DNA of 5,184 nt from Flavobacteriales bacterium (lineage in GTDB: Bacteria; Bacteroidota; Bacteroidia; Flavobacteriales; JADGDT01): positions 1-5,184 of the forward strand of contig JAGLEB010000034.1 in assembly GCA_023145275.1 (NCBI GenBank), in the 5' to 3' direction. The notes below the pieces were generated by a model. The model was not told the DNA's origin and did not search any database. It was given only the letters and a program-made list of their open reading frames with translations. Below are positions 1 through 5,184 of the stretch, in pieces. Positions within the stretch are counted from its first letter, which is position 1. Each line of letters starts with the position of its first letter. The translations under genes were made by a program, and so were the position numbers.

Positions 1-899
1 TTTTTCCTAAGTCTGACGATTCTCAAACAATAATTGATACTTTTCTGAATTTGTCGAAGAAGTATGGGGTTGATATTTATACAGGTCAAGAAGTTATAGA
101 TATCAAGGCTAGTGATGTATGGACTATTCGTACTAAAAATAAAATGTTTAATTCTGCAAAACTTATTGTTACTAGCGGAAGTAGTAAAGAAATTTGGAGT
201 ATCTTATCAAATCTGGGACATACAATTGAAAATCCTGTTCCATCATTGTTTACTTTCAAAATAAAAGATAAACGTATTGATGGTTTGATGGGAGTAGTAG
301 TAGAGAAAGTTACAGTATCATTAAAAAAATCGAAATTACCAGAACAAACAGGTCCATTATTGATTACGCATTGGGGCATGAGTGGACCAGCCATACTAAA
401 GATGTCATCTTTTGGAGCTAGGGAGATGTTCGAAAAGTCATACCAAAATACTACAGTAGTAAATTGGCTGCCAGATCACAGTTTTGATTCAATTTTAGCT
501 GAAATTGCAGATTTAAGAGAAGATACTCCAAAAAAACAAGTACTAAAGCACAATCCGTTTTTCCTTCCAATTAGACTCTGGAAAAGTTTAGTTTCCTATT
601 GCGAAATTTCTGATAAGTTGAATTGGGCTGATCTAAATAAAAAACAAATAGAGCAACTTGCTAAAGAGCTTGTTCAAGGAGAGTTTGCAGTAAACGGTAG
701 GACAAAATTTAAAGAGGAATTTGTTACGGCTGGCGGAGTGAATTTAAAGGAAATTAATTTTAAACGTTTCGAAAGTAAAATACACAAAAACTTATTCATC
801 GCCGGTGAAGCACTCGACATAGACGCTATAACTGGAGGCTTCAATTTCCAGAATGCTTGGACTGGAGCTTGGATTATTTCCGAAGCAGTAGTTGAATAA
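1..899 (+). CDS. HI0933/YhiN/BaiN-family NAD(P)/FAD-dependent oxidoreductase (5' partial)
   Basis: This is the C-terminal part of a flavoprotein of the HI0933 family (E. coli YhiN and clostridial BaiN relatives). The reading frame is open from base 3, with no stop before a TTG at 51, so the gene continues upstream and 51 is not its start. The 298 visible residues match the family from the FPKSDDSQ segment onward; members are about 400 residues, so roughly 100 N-terminal residues, including the FAD-binding GxGxxG, are missing. Visible family landmarks are THWGMSGPAIL at about residues 120-130, FKEEFVTAGGV at about 238-248, and the C-terminal block LFIAGEALDIDAITGGFNFQ near 264-283, which contributes to FAD binding. 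The family is cytosolic and mostly of unknown substrate; 'aminoacetone oxidase' labels on homologues are weakly grounded. It ends 134 bp before the transporter gene, with no sign of shared function. The family call is firm, the reaction unknown. Confidence 0.93.
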   Translation, partial: FPKSDDSQTIIDTFLNLSKKYGVDIYTGQEVIDIKASDVWTIRTKNKMFNSAKLIVTSGSSKEIWSILSNLGHTIENPVPSLFTFKIKDKRIDGLMGVVVEKVTVSLKKSKLPEQTGPLLITHWGMSGPAILKMSSFGAREMFEKSYQNTTVVNWLPDHSFDSILAEIADLREDTPKKQVLKHNPFFLPIRLWKSLVSYCEISDKLNWADLNKKQIEQLAKELVQGEFAVNGRTKFKEEFVTAGGVNLKEINFKRFESKIHKNLFIAGEALDIDAITGGFNFQNAWTGAWIISEAVVE

Positions 900-1005
900 T
901 GATTTATTGTTTATTCTTTTAAATGGTTAAGTGAATTTATATAGAGTTGAATGTTTTTGCCTTATGAAAAGAGAAAGTACTAAGGTTTTATTCAAAAAAA
1001 ACTAA

Positions 1006-1013
1006 TATATTTA
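1006..1013 (+). promoter_or_regulatory. Weak candidate -7 element for the symporter gene
   Basis: TATATTTA differs from the Bacteroidota -7 consensus TAnnTTTG only at the last base and lies 20 bp before the symporter ATG, which would give a very short leader. The -33 region is poor: only a TTTT run at 986-989, with a 16-nt spacer. In DNA this AT-rich such a match can arise by chance. The rest of the 900-1033 gap shows no clear terminator or other structure. Confidence 0.22.
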
Positions 1014-1033
1014 TAAGGCTTAAACTCTTAATA

Positions 1034-2545
1034 ATGCTAACACGAAAAAATATTTTTGTAATTGTTGGAATTGTTGCTTTTCTGATTATATGTCTCTTTC
1101 TCGATTTAGAACCAGGAGAACCTGATGTAACTTATACATTAGCGATAGCAGTATTAATGGCTATTTGGTGGGCCAGTGAAGCTGTACCTATTGCTGTAAC
1201 TGCCCTTTTACCCGTAGTTTTATTTCCCCTATTTGGAATAATGGATGGCAAAGATGTTTCAGCCGCCTATATAAATCATATAATATTCTTATTTATCGGT
1301 GGTTTTTTGATGGCTATAGCTATGGAAAAACATAACTTACATCGTAGGATTGCTCTTAAAATATTACTTCTTACTGGAACAGGTTTTGCTAAGGTTTTAC
1401 TTGGTTTTATGTTGGCAACAGCATTTTTGTCGATGTGGATGTCTAATACTGCTACAGCAATGATGATGGTTCCCGTAGCTATATCTATTATTGCAAAATC
1501 TAGTGATTATTTAGAAGAAAAAGATGCTACTAAGTATTCTACAGGTCTGTTGTTCGGTATAGCATATAGTGCGTCAATAGGGGGGATTGCAACTCTTTTG
1601 GGGACACCTCCAAACTTATCTTTTACTAGAATATTCTCAATAATTTTCCCAAATGCTCCCGAGATTTCTTTTGCAGAGTGGTTTATTTTTGCTTTTCCAA
1701 TAAGTGTTGTTATGTTTATTATAGCTTGGCTTTTATTGTATTTTATGTATCGTCCAAAAAATGAAATTAAAGGGAATAATGAGATTATAGAAAGACAGTA
1801 CGCCGAATTATCTACGGCGAGTAGAGATGAGAAAATATTAATGTTTCTATTTGTTACTTTAGCTTTGCTGTGGATATTTAGAGCTGGGATAAATTTTGAT
1901 TCTTTTAAAATACCTGGGTGGTCAAATCTTTTTAGCCATCCTAAATATATAAATGATGGTACGGTAGCGATTATTATAGCATTTGTGCTTTATTTGATTC
2001 CATCCAAAAATGAGAAGTTCTCGAGGTTGCTCGAAACTGGAGATATAGCAAAACTACCTTGGCATATTGTGTTGCTGTTTGGTGGTGGATTTGCCCTAGC
2101 GCAGGGCTTTGTTGCATCTGGTTTAGCTATATGGTTTGGCGAACAGCTACAATTCATGGGTGAATTTCATCCTTTCGTGATAATATTTATCATAGCCTTA
2201 TTGATGTCGTTTCTAACAGAGCTAACATCAAATACTGCCACAACTGAAATGCTTTTGCCAATTTTAGCAGGAATTGCAGTTAAGATCCAAATAAATCCAT
2301 TAGTGCTAATGTTACCAGCAACTTTGGCAGCATCCTTAGCTTTTATGCTTCCTGTTGCTACACCTCCAAACGCTGTAGTTTTTGGCACAGATAAGTTAAC
2401 AGTAGCAGATATGATGAGAACTGGAATATGGTTAAATTTAGTAGGAGTAGGAGTTGTTAGTTTGGCAGTTTATTATTTTGCGATATATATTTTTGGAATT
2501 GACCTTGCAAGTATGCCTGATTGGGCTGTTATAGAACAAAAATAG
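1034..2545 (+). CDS. DASS/SLC13-family sodium:anion (dicarboxylate-type) symporter
   Basis: This is a complete 503-residue inner-membrane transporter of the divalent anion:Na+ symporter family, related to VcINDY, CitT and eukaryotic SLC13. About a dozen hydrophobic segments run through the protein, with a hydrophilic loop at about residues 239-266. The two family SNT motifs, whose hairpin tips form the sodium and substrate sites, are at S137-N138-T139 and S399-N400-T401. They are paired with GTPPN at 190-194 and ATPPN at 442-446, showing the internal two-fold repeat. Residues 433-449 fit the PROSITE sodium:sulfate symporter signature as I recall it (S434, F437, P440, N446, V449). Both repeats are intact, so it should be functional. 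Likely substrates are C4-dicarboxylates such as succinate, fumarate or malate, but sulfate or tricarboxylates cannot be excluded from sequence. The ATG at 1034 gives a normal N-terminus leading into the first helix. The family call is very secure, the substrate inferred. Confidence 0.95.
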   Translation: MLTRKNIFVIVGIVAFLIICLFLDLEPGEPDVTYTLAIAVLMAIWWASEAVPIAVTALLPVVLFPLFGIMDGKDVSAAYINHIIFLFIGGFLMAIAMEKHNLHRRIALKILLLTGTGFAKVLLGFMLATAFLSMWMSNTATAMMMVPVAISIIAKSSDYLEEKDATKYSTGLLFGIAYSASIGGIATLLGTPPNLSFTRIFSIIFPNAPEISFAEWFIFAFPISVVMFIIAWLLLYFMYRPKNEIKGNNEIIERQYAELSTASRDEKILMFLFVTLALLWIFRAGINFDSFKIPGWSNLFSHPKYINDGTVAIIIAFVLYLIPSKNEKFSRLLETGDIAKLPWHIVLLFGGGFALAQGFVASGLAIWFGEQLQFMGEFHPFVIIFIIALLMSFLTELTSNTATTEMLLPILAGIAVKIQINPLVLMLPATLAASLAFMLPVATPPNAVVFGTDKLTVADMMRTGIWLNLVGVGVVSLAVYYFAIYIFGIDLASMPDWAVIEQK

Positions 2546-2575
2546 TTTGTTTATAAGAATAAGGTGTTATCTTAG
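2546..2575 (+). promoter_or_regulatory. Candidate Bacteroidota promoter for the lipoprotein gene
   Basis: TTTG at 2546-2549, immediately after the symporter stop codon, is separated by 18 nt from TATCTTAG at 2568-2575. This matches the Bacteroidota arrangement TTTG-N~19-TAnnTTTG with one mismatch in the -7 box. Transcription would begin near 2582, giving a leader of about 38 nt before the ATG at 2620. The same variant box, TAnnTTAG, occurs in the candidate at 3199-3229. It suggests that the lipoprotein can be expressed independently of the symporter. The evidence is a consensus match only. Confidence 0.35.
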
Positions 2576-2619
2576 TAAGCTGTTAATAACCCTAACAAAA
2601 TTGATGTAAAAATATTTAT

Positions 2620-3063
2620 ATGGTATTAAAAAATAATATAAAATTATTAGTGTTAATAATTTCAGTTGTATCTTTTTCTCTTTACTCGTGTGGAAGTGCT
2701 AATAATAAAAATGAAGAGAATTTTATCATTTTACCAAAAGAGGAGTTGACTAAAGAGCAATTAGTACATACTTTAATTACTCATGGTTATAAAGTGGACA
2801 CTCTCGAAGGCGACGACGTTTTTACATATTGGAGAATGACTAATATAGAGCTTACATTTTTTAAAATAGAAGTGTACTCTCAACCGACAAATTGGAAGTT
2901 GATGGGTAAAATGAAGTATGAGGCATATCGAGATAGAGATTTAGAACAAAGTGTTTATATGGAAGAATATGTGAAACCTGGAGAAAGCACTTTTGTTATT
3001 GAGTATGGTTGGGATATGTTGGAGAAATTTGAAGGAGATCTAAATAAACCTAGTAATCTTTGA
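2620..3063 (+). CDS. Small lipoprotein of unknown function
   Basis: This 147-residue protein has a lipoprotein signal peptide: a basic N-terminus with Lys4 and Lys8, a hydrophobic core at about residues 9-22, and a lipobox ending LYSC with the lipidation cysteine at 24. The mature part is about 124 residues. It starts with a polar Asn/Lys/Glu-rich linker (residues 26-34) and continues as a soluble acidic domain containing LPKEELTKEQLVHTLITHGYKV and the aromatic-rich FVIEYGWDM. I recognise no family. The linker is not a clear match to the acidic surface-export signals known in Bacteroidota, so periplasmic versus surface location is open. The ATG at 2620 is the first start after an in-frame stop at 2602-2604, and it places the signal peptide correctly. 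It lies 74 bp after the symporter and may be read from its own promoter. It is a real gene judging by the signal peptide, but its function is unknown. Confidence 0.82.
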   Translation: MVLKNNIKLLVLIISVVSFSLYSCGSANNKNEENFIILPKEELTKEQLVHTLITHGYKVDTLEGDDVFTYWRMTNIELTFFKIEVYSQPTNWKLMGKMKYEAYRDRDLEQSVYMEEYVKPGESTFVIEYGWDMLEKFEGDLNKPSNL

Positions 3064-3198
3064 TGCAATAAGCTGTAATGGCTCAATTAGAACTTAATAA
3101 AATTGAAAATTGTTGTGTGTTGCTGTCTAAAATTTTCCTCCTTGTAGCTATTGTGTGCCTTATTTAGGTGTATGAGTGATAGATTGTAGTATAACAGG

Positions 3199-3229
3199 TT
3201 TGTTTTGTGTAATATTGAAACTAATTTAG
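3199..3229 (+). promoter_or_regulatory. Candidate Bacteroidota promoter for the acyltransferase-argG operon
   Basis: TTTG at 3199-3202, a spacer of exactly 19 nt, and TAATTTAG at 3222-3229 match the Bacteroidota consensus TTTG-N19-TAnnTTTG with a single mismatch. The -7 box lies within the 13-bp palindrome 3219-3231, which could also serve as an operator. Transcription would start near 3236 and give a leader of about 280 nt that includes all three downstream hairpins. There is no other gene in this stretch for it to serve, so the operon is the most likely target; a stand-alone small RNA is an alternative. Confidence 0.4.
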
Positions 3230-3371
3230 TTAAATATGTTATTTGTATAGAATTTATTATTTTTATTAAATAATCAATATTACTTTTACAGCGTTAAAAT
3301 AGATGAAAAAGTGATTAACCTAATAGCACATAAAAACATTACTTCTGTTGAGTTTTCTACTCGCCGTTGTG

Positions 3372-3409
3372 CTATGCATATACGCCGCCGCCGCCCTGTG
3401 CGTGCATAG
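3372..3409. repeat. Inverted repeat enclosing a CCG-triplet GC-rich loop
   Basis: CTATGCA at 3372-3378 pairs perfectly with TGCATAG at 3403-3409. Pairing can continue inward through 3384/3397 using G-T wobbles and one A-C mismatch, leaving a loop made almost wholly of CCG triplets (3385-3396). This GC-rich block stands out sharply against the surrounding A/T sequence. It may be an RNA hairpin in a leader, a remnant of a dispersed repeat, or a protein-binding site. There is no U-tract after it, so it is not a standard terminator. Confidence 0.6.
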
Positions 3410-3417
3410 GTATAAAT

Positions 3418-3434
3418 AATGGTTACGTACCATT
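3418..3434. repeat. 17-bp palindrome AATGGT-N5-ACCATT
   Basis: Perfect 6-bp arms (3418-3423 and 3429-3434) flank the loop TACGT. It lies eight bases after the GC-rich hairpin and about 85 bp before the acyltransferase start. It could be an operator for a dimeric regulator or an RNA stem-loop. The arms are short, so chance is possible. Confidence 0.4.
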
Positions 3435-3439
3435 TTCAA

Positions 3440-3469
3440 TTCGAAGGATTTTTTCAAAAAATAAATTTT
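3440..3469 (+). promoter_or_regulatory. Weak second promoter candidate close to the acyltransferase start
   Basis: TTCG at 3440-3443, an 18-nt spacer and TAAATTTT at 3462-3469 form a poor match to the Bacteroidota consensus, with one mismatch in each box. If active, transcription would start at about 3476-3482, at the edge of the CTTGATG palindrome, which would then act as a promoter-proximal operator or as the first hairpin of the mRNA. I consider it less likely than the candidate at 3199-3229. Confidence 0.2.
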
Positions 3470-3480
3470 ATTATTTCCCA

Positions 3481-3499
3481 CTTGATGTTTTTCATCAAG
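3481..3499. promoter_or_regulatory. Perfect hairpin/palindrome CTTGATG-N5-CATCAAG before the acyltransferase gene
   Basis: Perfect 7-bp arms at 3481-3487 and 3493-3499 surround a T5 loop. The dyad ends 20 bp before the ATG at 3520. Its size and position fit an operator for a dimeric regulator of the arginine operon or a translation-controlling RNA stem. It does not resemble the E. coli ARG box (TGAAT dyad). A further TTGAT copy follows at 3501-3505, adjoining the dyad. Function is inferred from position only. Confidence 0.45.
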
Positions 3500-3519
3500 A
3501 TTGATAGTTGTATTTTATT

Positions 3520-4194
3520 ATGCAAGTAGATGTATTCGTTAGTAATAGTTCTCACCTCAAATATGTTGGGGAGATTTTAGAAACCATAGAAACTTCTGCC
3601 AAGGCTAGAGGTACTGGAATTGCTAAGCGTTCTGTTGAGTACGTAGAAAAAAAGCTTAAAGAAGAGAATGCAGTCATTGCTCTTACAAGTGATGGGGTGT
3701 TTGCTGGTTTTTCATATATAGAGGTTTTTCAAGATGGTAGATTTCTAGTGAATTCGGGGCTTATTGTTCACCCTGATTTTAGAAATATTGGTTTAGCAAA
3801 AAAGATAAAGCATGCAATCTTCGAGAGATCAAAAGAACTATATCCTGAAGCTAAAATTGTTAGTATCACTACTAGTTTAATAGTTTTAAAGCTTAATACA
3901 GATTTAGGGTATAAACCAGTTACTTTTTCCGAATTACCTCAAACAGAATTATTTTGGAATGGGTGCGCTACATGTGTTAACTACGATGTACTTACTCGTA
4001 CCAATAGAAAGATGTGCCTTTGTACAGGCCTTCTTTATGATCCAAAGCATCATGAGAAAAAATTTGATTATTCTAAAAAATCAAAAGTGTTAACAAGGTT
4101 AAAAAAAATCAAAGAATCTATCCTTCTTAAGGCAAAAAAGATAAAAGGCAATAGAGATGTTATGCTGTTGTCAATATTTGGAAAAAAAATTTAA
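3520..4194 (+). CDS. GNAT-family acyltransferase of the arginine operon, probable N-acylglutamate synthase
   Basis: From ATG 3520 the product is a 224-residue soluble GNAT acyltransferase. An upstream in-frame TTG at 3508 would add four residues, but ATG is preferred. The acetyl-CoA pyrophosphate-binding motif R/QxxGxG/A is R88-N-I-G-L-A93, after the beta strand LIVHPDF; a motif B-like LNTDLGYKPV follows at 125-134. After the GNAT core comes a four-cysteine cluster, C149-x2-C152 and C166-x-C168, spaced like a zinc site, then a strongly lysine-rich tail (about 178-224). Its position directly before argG points to glutamate N-acylation, the first step of arginine synthesis. From memory, a Bacteroides thetaiotaomicron protein of this type (BT3761) was genetically assigned as the missing N-acyl(succinyl)glutamate synthase; I could not check similarity. 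Acetyl versus succinyl donor is unresolved. The GNAT call is firm, the role inferred from context. Confidence 0.85.
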   Translation: MQVDVFVSNSSHLKYVGEILETIETSAKARGTGIAKRSVEYVEKKLKEENAVIALTSDGVFAGFSYIEVFQDGRFLVNSGLIVHPDFRNIGLAKKIKHAIFERSKELYPEAKIVSITTSLIVLKLNTDLGYKPVTFSELPQTELFWNGCATCVNYDVLTRTNRKMCLCTGLLYDPKHHEKKFDYSKKSKVLTRLKKIKESILLKAKKIKGNRDVMLLSIFGKKI

Positions 4195-4206
4195 AAAAGA
4201 TAAACT

Positions 4207-4315
4207 GTCATAGCGAGTAGAGAGAAACGAAGTCGAGATATATTTAAGAGTCTTTCAATAGATTTCTCACTGCTTACCGTCTCACAGGCATGCACTGTCG
4301 CTTAGGCGAAATGAC
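4207..4315. repeat. Degenerate REP-like palindromic intergenic repeat
   Basis: The gap between the acyltransferase and argG is mostly filled by an imperfect inverted repeat bounded by GTCAT (4207-4211) and ATGAC (4311-4315). The left arm continues with AGCGAGTAGAGAGAAACGA and the right arm contains ATTTCTCACTGCTTACCG (from 4262) and ends GCGAAATGAC. Near the centre, GAGA (4235-4238) pairs with TCTC (4265-4268). These arms strongly resemble the dispersed palindromic repeats of the type GTCATTGCGAG...AGATTTCTC...CGAAATGAC that I know from intergenic regions of many Bacteroidota. The copy is degraded and asymmetric, with an extra GGCATGCACTGTCGCTTA segment in the right arm. It should lie in the transcript between the two genes and could fold, affecting message processing or stability. 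Confidence 0.7.
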
Positions 4316-4331
4316 TTTAATAAAAAATATT

Positions 4332-5184
4332 ATGAAAAAAGTAGTATTAGCATACAGTGGAGGTTTAGACACAACATATTGTCTAAAATATTTAGGAGTA
4401 GAAAAAGGACATGAGATTCATACAGTTTTAGTAAACACTGGAGGTTTTTCTGAAGATGAATTAAAAGATGTAACTGAGAAAGCAATCCAGATGGGATCTA
4501 CAACTCATGTTAATCTAGATATAACACAAGAGTATTACGAGAAGGCTATAAAATTTATGGTTTTCGGTAATGTTCTTAAAAATAATACTTACCCACTTTC
4601 TGTATCTGCTGAGAGAGTTTTTCAATCAATTGCAATTATAGAGTATGCAAAATCTGTAGATGCTGATGCTGTAGCACACGGAAGTACTGGAGCAGGAAAC
4701 GATCAAATCAGATTCGATATGATTTTCCAAACTCTTGCACCAACAATAGAAATTATCACTCCAATTAGAGACCTTAAACTTTCTCGTGAAGAGGAGATTG
4801 CCTACCTAGTTAAAAATGGAGTTGATGCAAGTTGGGAGAAATCACAATATTCAATTAATAAAGGTATTTGGGGAACGTCAATTGGAGGTGTAGAAACACT
4901 TACTTCACATGGTTCTTTACCAGATTCAGCTTATCCAAGTCAGCTTACAAAAACTGAGCCTAGCAAAATTACTATTGAATTTACGAAAGGAGAAATTTCA
5001 GGAGTTAATGGTGAGGAATTACCTCAGTTAGATGCAATTCTTAAAGTTGAGGAGTTAACATCGGCTTACGCAATTGGTAGAGATATTCACGTAGGAGATA
5101 CAATTATTGGAATTAAAGGAAGAGTAGGTTTCGAAGCTGCTGCAGCTTTAACAATTATTAAAGCTCACCATGCTTTAGAGAAGA
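4332..5184 (+). CDS. argG: Argininosuccinate synthase (3' partial)
   Basis: ArgG (EC 6.3.4.5) joins citrulline and aspartate with ATP to form argininosuccinate, the penultimate step of arginine synthesis, in the cytosol. The visible 284 residues cover about 70% of a normal ~400-residue enzyme; the frame is still open at the last base. The first signature, the PP-loop AYSGGLDTT, is at residues 7-15 and binds ATP. The second, GSTGAGNDQIRF, is at 117-128; the usual lysine is alanine (A121), a form I associate with Bacteroidota ArgG. YPLSVSAERV at 87-96 and KGIWGTSIGG are further family landmarks. The ATG at 4332 puts the PP-loop at the normal distance from the N-terminus and follows an A/T-rich leader without a Shine-Dalgarno. 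It is probably co-transcribed with the acyltransferase 137 bp upstream, despite the repeat between them. Other arg genes are likely to follow outside the window. Confidence 0.97.
   Translation, partial: MKKVVLAYSGGLDTTYCLKYLGVEKGHEIHTVLVNTGGFSEDELKDVTEKAIQMGSTTHVNLDITQEYYEKAIKFMVFGNVLKNNTYPLSVSAERVFQSIAIIEYAKSVDADAVAHGSTGAGNDQIRFDMIFQTLAPTIEIITPIRDLKLSREEEIAYLVKNGVDASWEKSQYSINKGIWGTSIGGVETLTSHGSLPDSAYPSQLTKTEPSKITIEFTKGEISGVNGEELPQLDAILKVEELTSAYAIGRDIHVGDTIIGIKGRVGFEAAAALTIIKAHHALEK

Larger units (their letters stand above)
3064..3519. other. 456-bp non-coding region before the acyltransferase gene
   Basis: No convincing reading frame was found on either strand. From 3064 to about 3355 it is plain AT-rich sequence with one promoter candidate (3199-3229), a 7-bp A/T inverted repeat (3105-3111 with 3131-3137) and a 13-bp palindrome (AACTAA-T-TTAGTT, 3219-3231). 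From 3359 to 3410 the composition changes abruptly to GC-rich with a CCG triplet run. Two further perfect stem-loops lie at 3418-3434 and 3481-3499. The concentration of dyads just before an arginine operon suggests a regulatory leader or an inserted repeat element. No known riboswitch class was recognised. Confidence 0.6.

Noticed and set aside
51..53. TTG as the start codon of the flavoprotein
   Set aside because: The frame is open upstream to base 3 and encodes family-like residues (FPKSDDSQ), so the true start is outside the window.
86..394. Reverse-strand open frame of 102 codons inside the flavoprotein gene
   Set aside because: It lies entirely within a well-supported + strand gene, resembles no protein family and has no upstream signals.
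2167..2388. Reverse-strand open frame of 73 codons inside the symporter gene
   Set aside because: It is antisense to the conserved SNT/ATPPN region of the transporter and its product looks like a mirror of that coding sequence.
2563..2592. Hairpin GGTGTTAT / ATAACCC after the symporter as a terminator
   Set aside because: The stem needs a bulge, the loop is long, no U-tract follows, and it overlaps the better-supported promoter candidate.
3071..3100. tRNA-like 5' segment (GCTGTAATGGCTCAATTAGA resembles an acceptor and D arm)
   Set aside because: No anticodon arm, T-arm GGTTCGA-type sequence or matching acceptor strand follows at the required distance.
3105..3137. Inverted repeat GAAAATT / AATTTTC after the lipoprotein gene as a terminator
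   Set aside because: A pure A/T-type 7-bp stem with a 19-nt loop and no U-tract is too weak and expected by chance in this composition.
3362..3378. Possible integron attC-like site around CGCCGTTGTGC
   Set aside because: GTTGTGC does not fit the GTTRRRY core, no matching RYYYAAC partner frames a cassette, and no integrase or cassette gene is present.
4207..4315. Insertion sequence or transposase remnant between the acyltransferase and argG
   Set aside because: There is no coding sequence or obvious target-site duplication; the arms fit a short dispersed palindromic repeat better.

Overview
The window comes from an AT-rich bacterial chromosome, by eye roughly one third G+C, and most likely from the phylum Bacteroidota (Flavobacteriia or Cytophagia type). 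Four things support this. No gene has a clear Shine-Dalgarno sequence; starts sit behind A/T-rich leaders. Two promoter candidates have the Bacteroidota layout TTTG-N18/19-TAnnTT. The argininosuccinate synthase carries the GSTGAGND form of its second signature, which I associate with this phylum. A GNAT acyltransferase lies directly before argG, as I recall for Bacteroidota arginine loci. All genes are on the + strand.

Layout. Bases 1-899 hold the C-terminal three quarters of a HI0933/YhiN/BaiN-family flavoprotein whose 5' end lies outside the window. After 134 bp comes a complete DASS/SLC13 sodium:anion symporter (1034-2545), then a short lipoprotein of unknown function (2620-3063). A 456-bp non-coding stretch (3064-3519) follows, with a promoter candidate, a GC-rich CCG-triplet hairpin and two short perfect palindromes. 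Next is a GNAT-family acyltransferase with a four-cysteine cluster (start best placed at ATG 3520, end 4194). A 137-bp gap filled by a degenerate REP-like palindromic repeat then precedes argG (4332 onward), which is intact but cut by the window end.

Function. The right half is the start of an arginine biosynthesis operon. The acyltransferase is a good candidate for the first step, N-acylation of glutamate, and ArgG condenses citrulline and aspartate into argininosuccinate. The left half looks like unrelated housekeeping genes: a flavoprotein, a dicarboxylate-type transporter and a small envelope lipoprotein. No defence system, insertion sequence, CRISPR array, RNA gene or prophage was seen. 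The parts most worth attention are the structured leader upstream of the acyltransferase, the cysteine cluster in that enzyme, and the repeat placed inside the probable operon.
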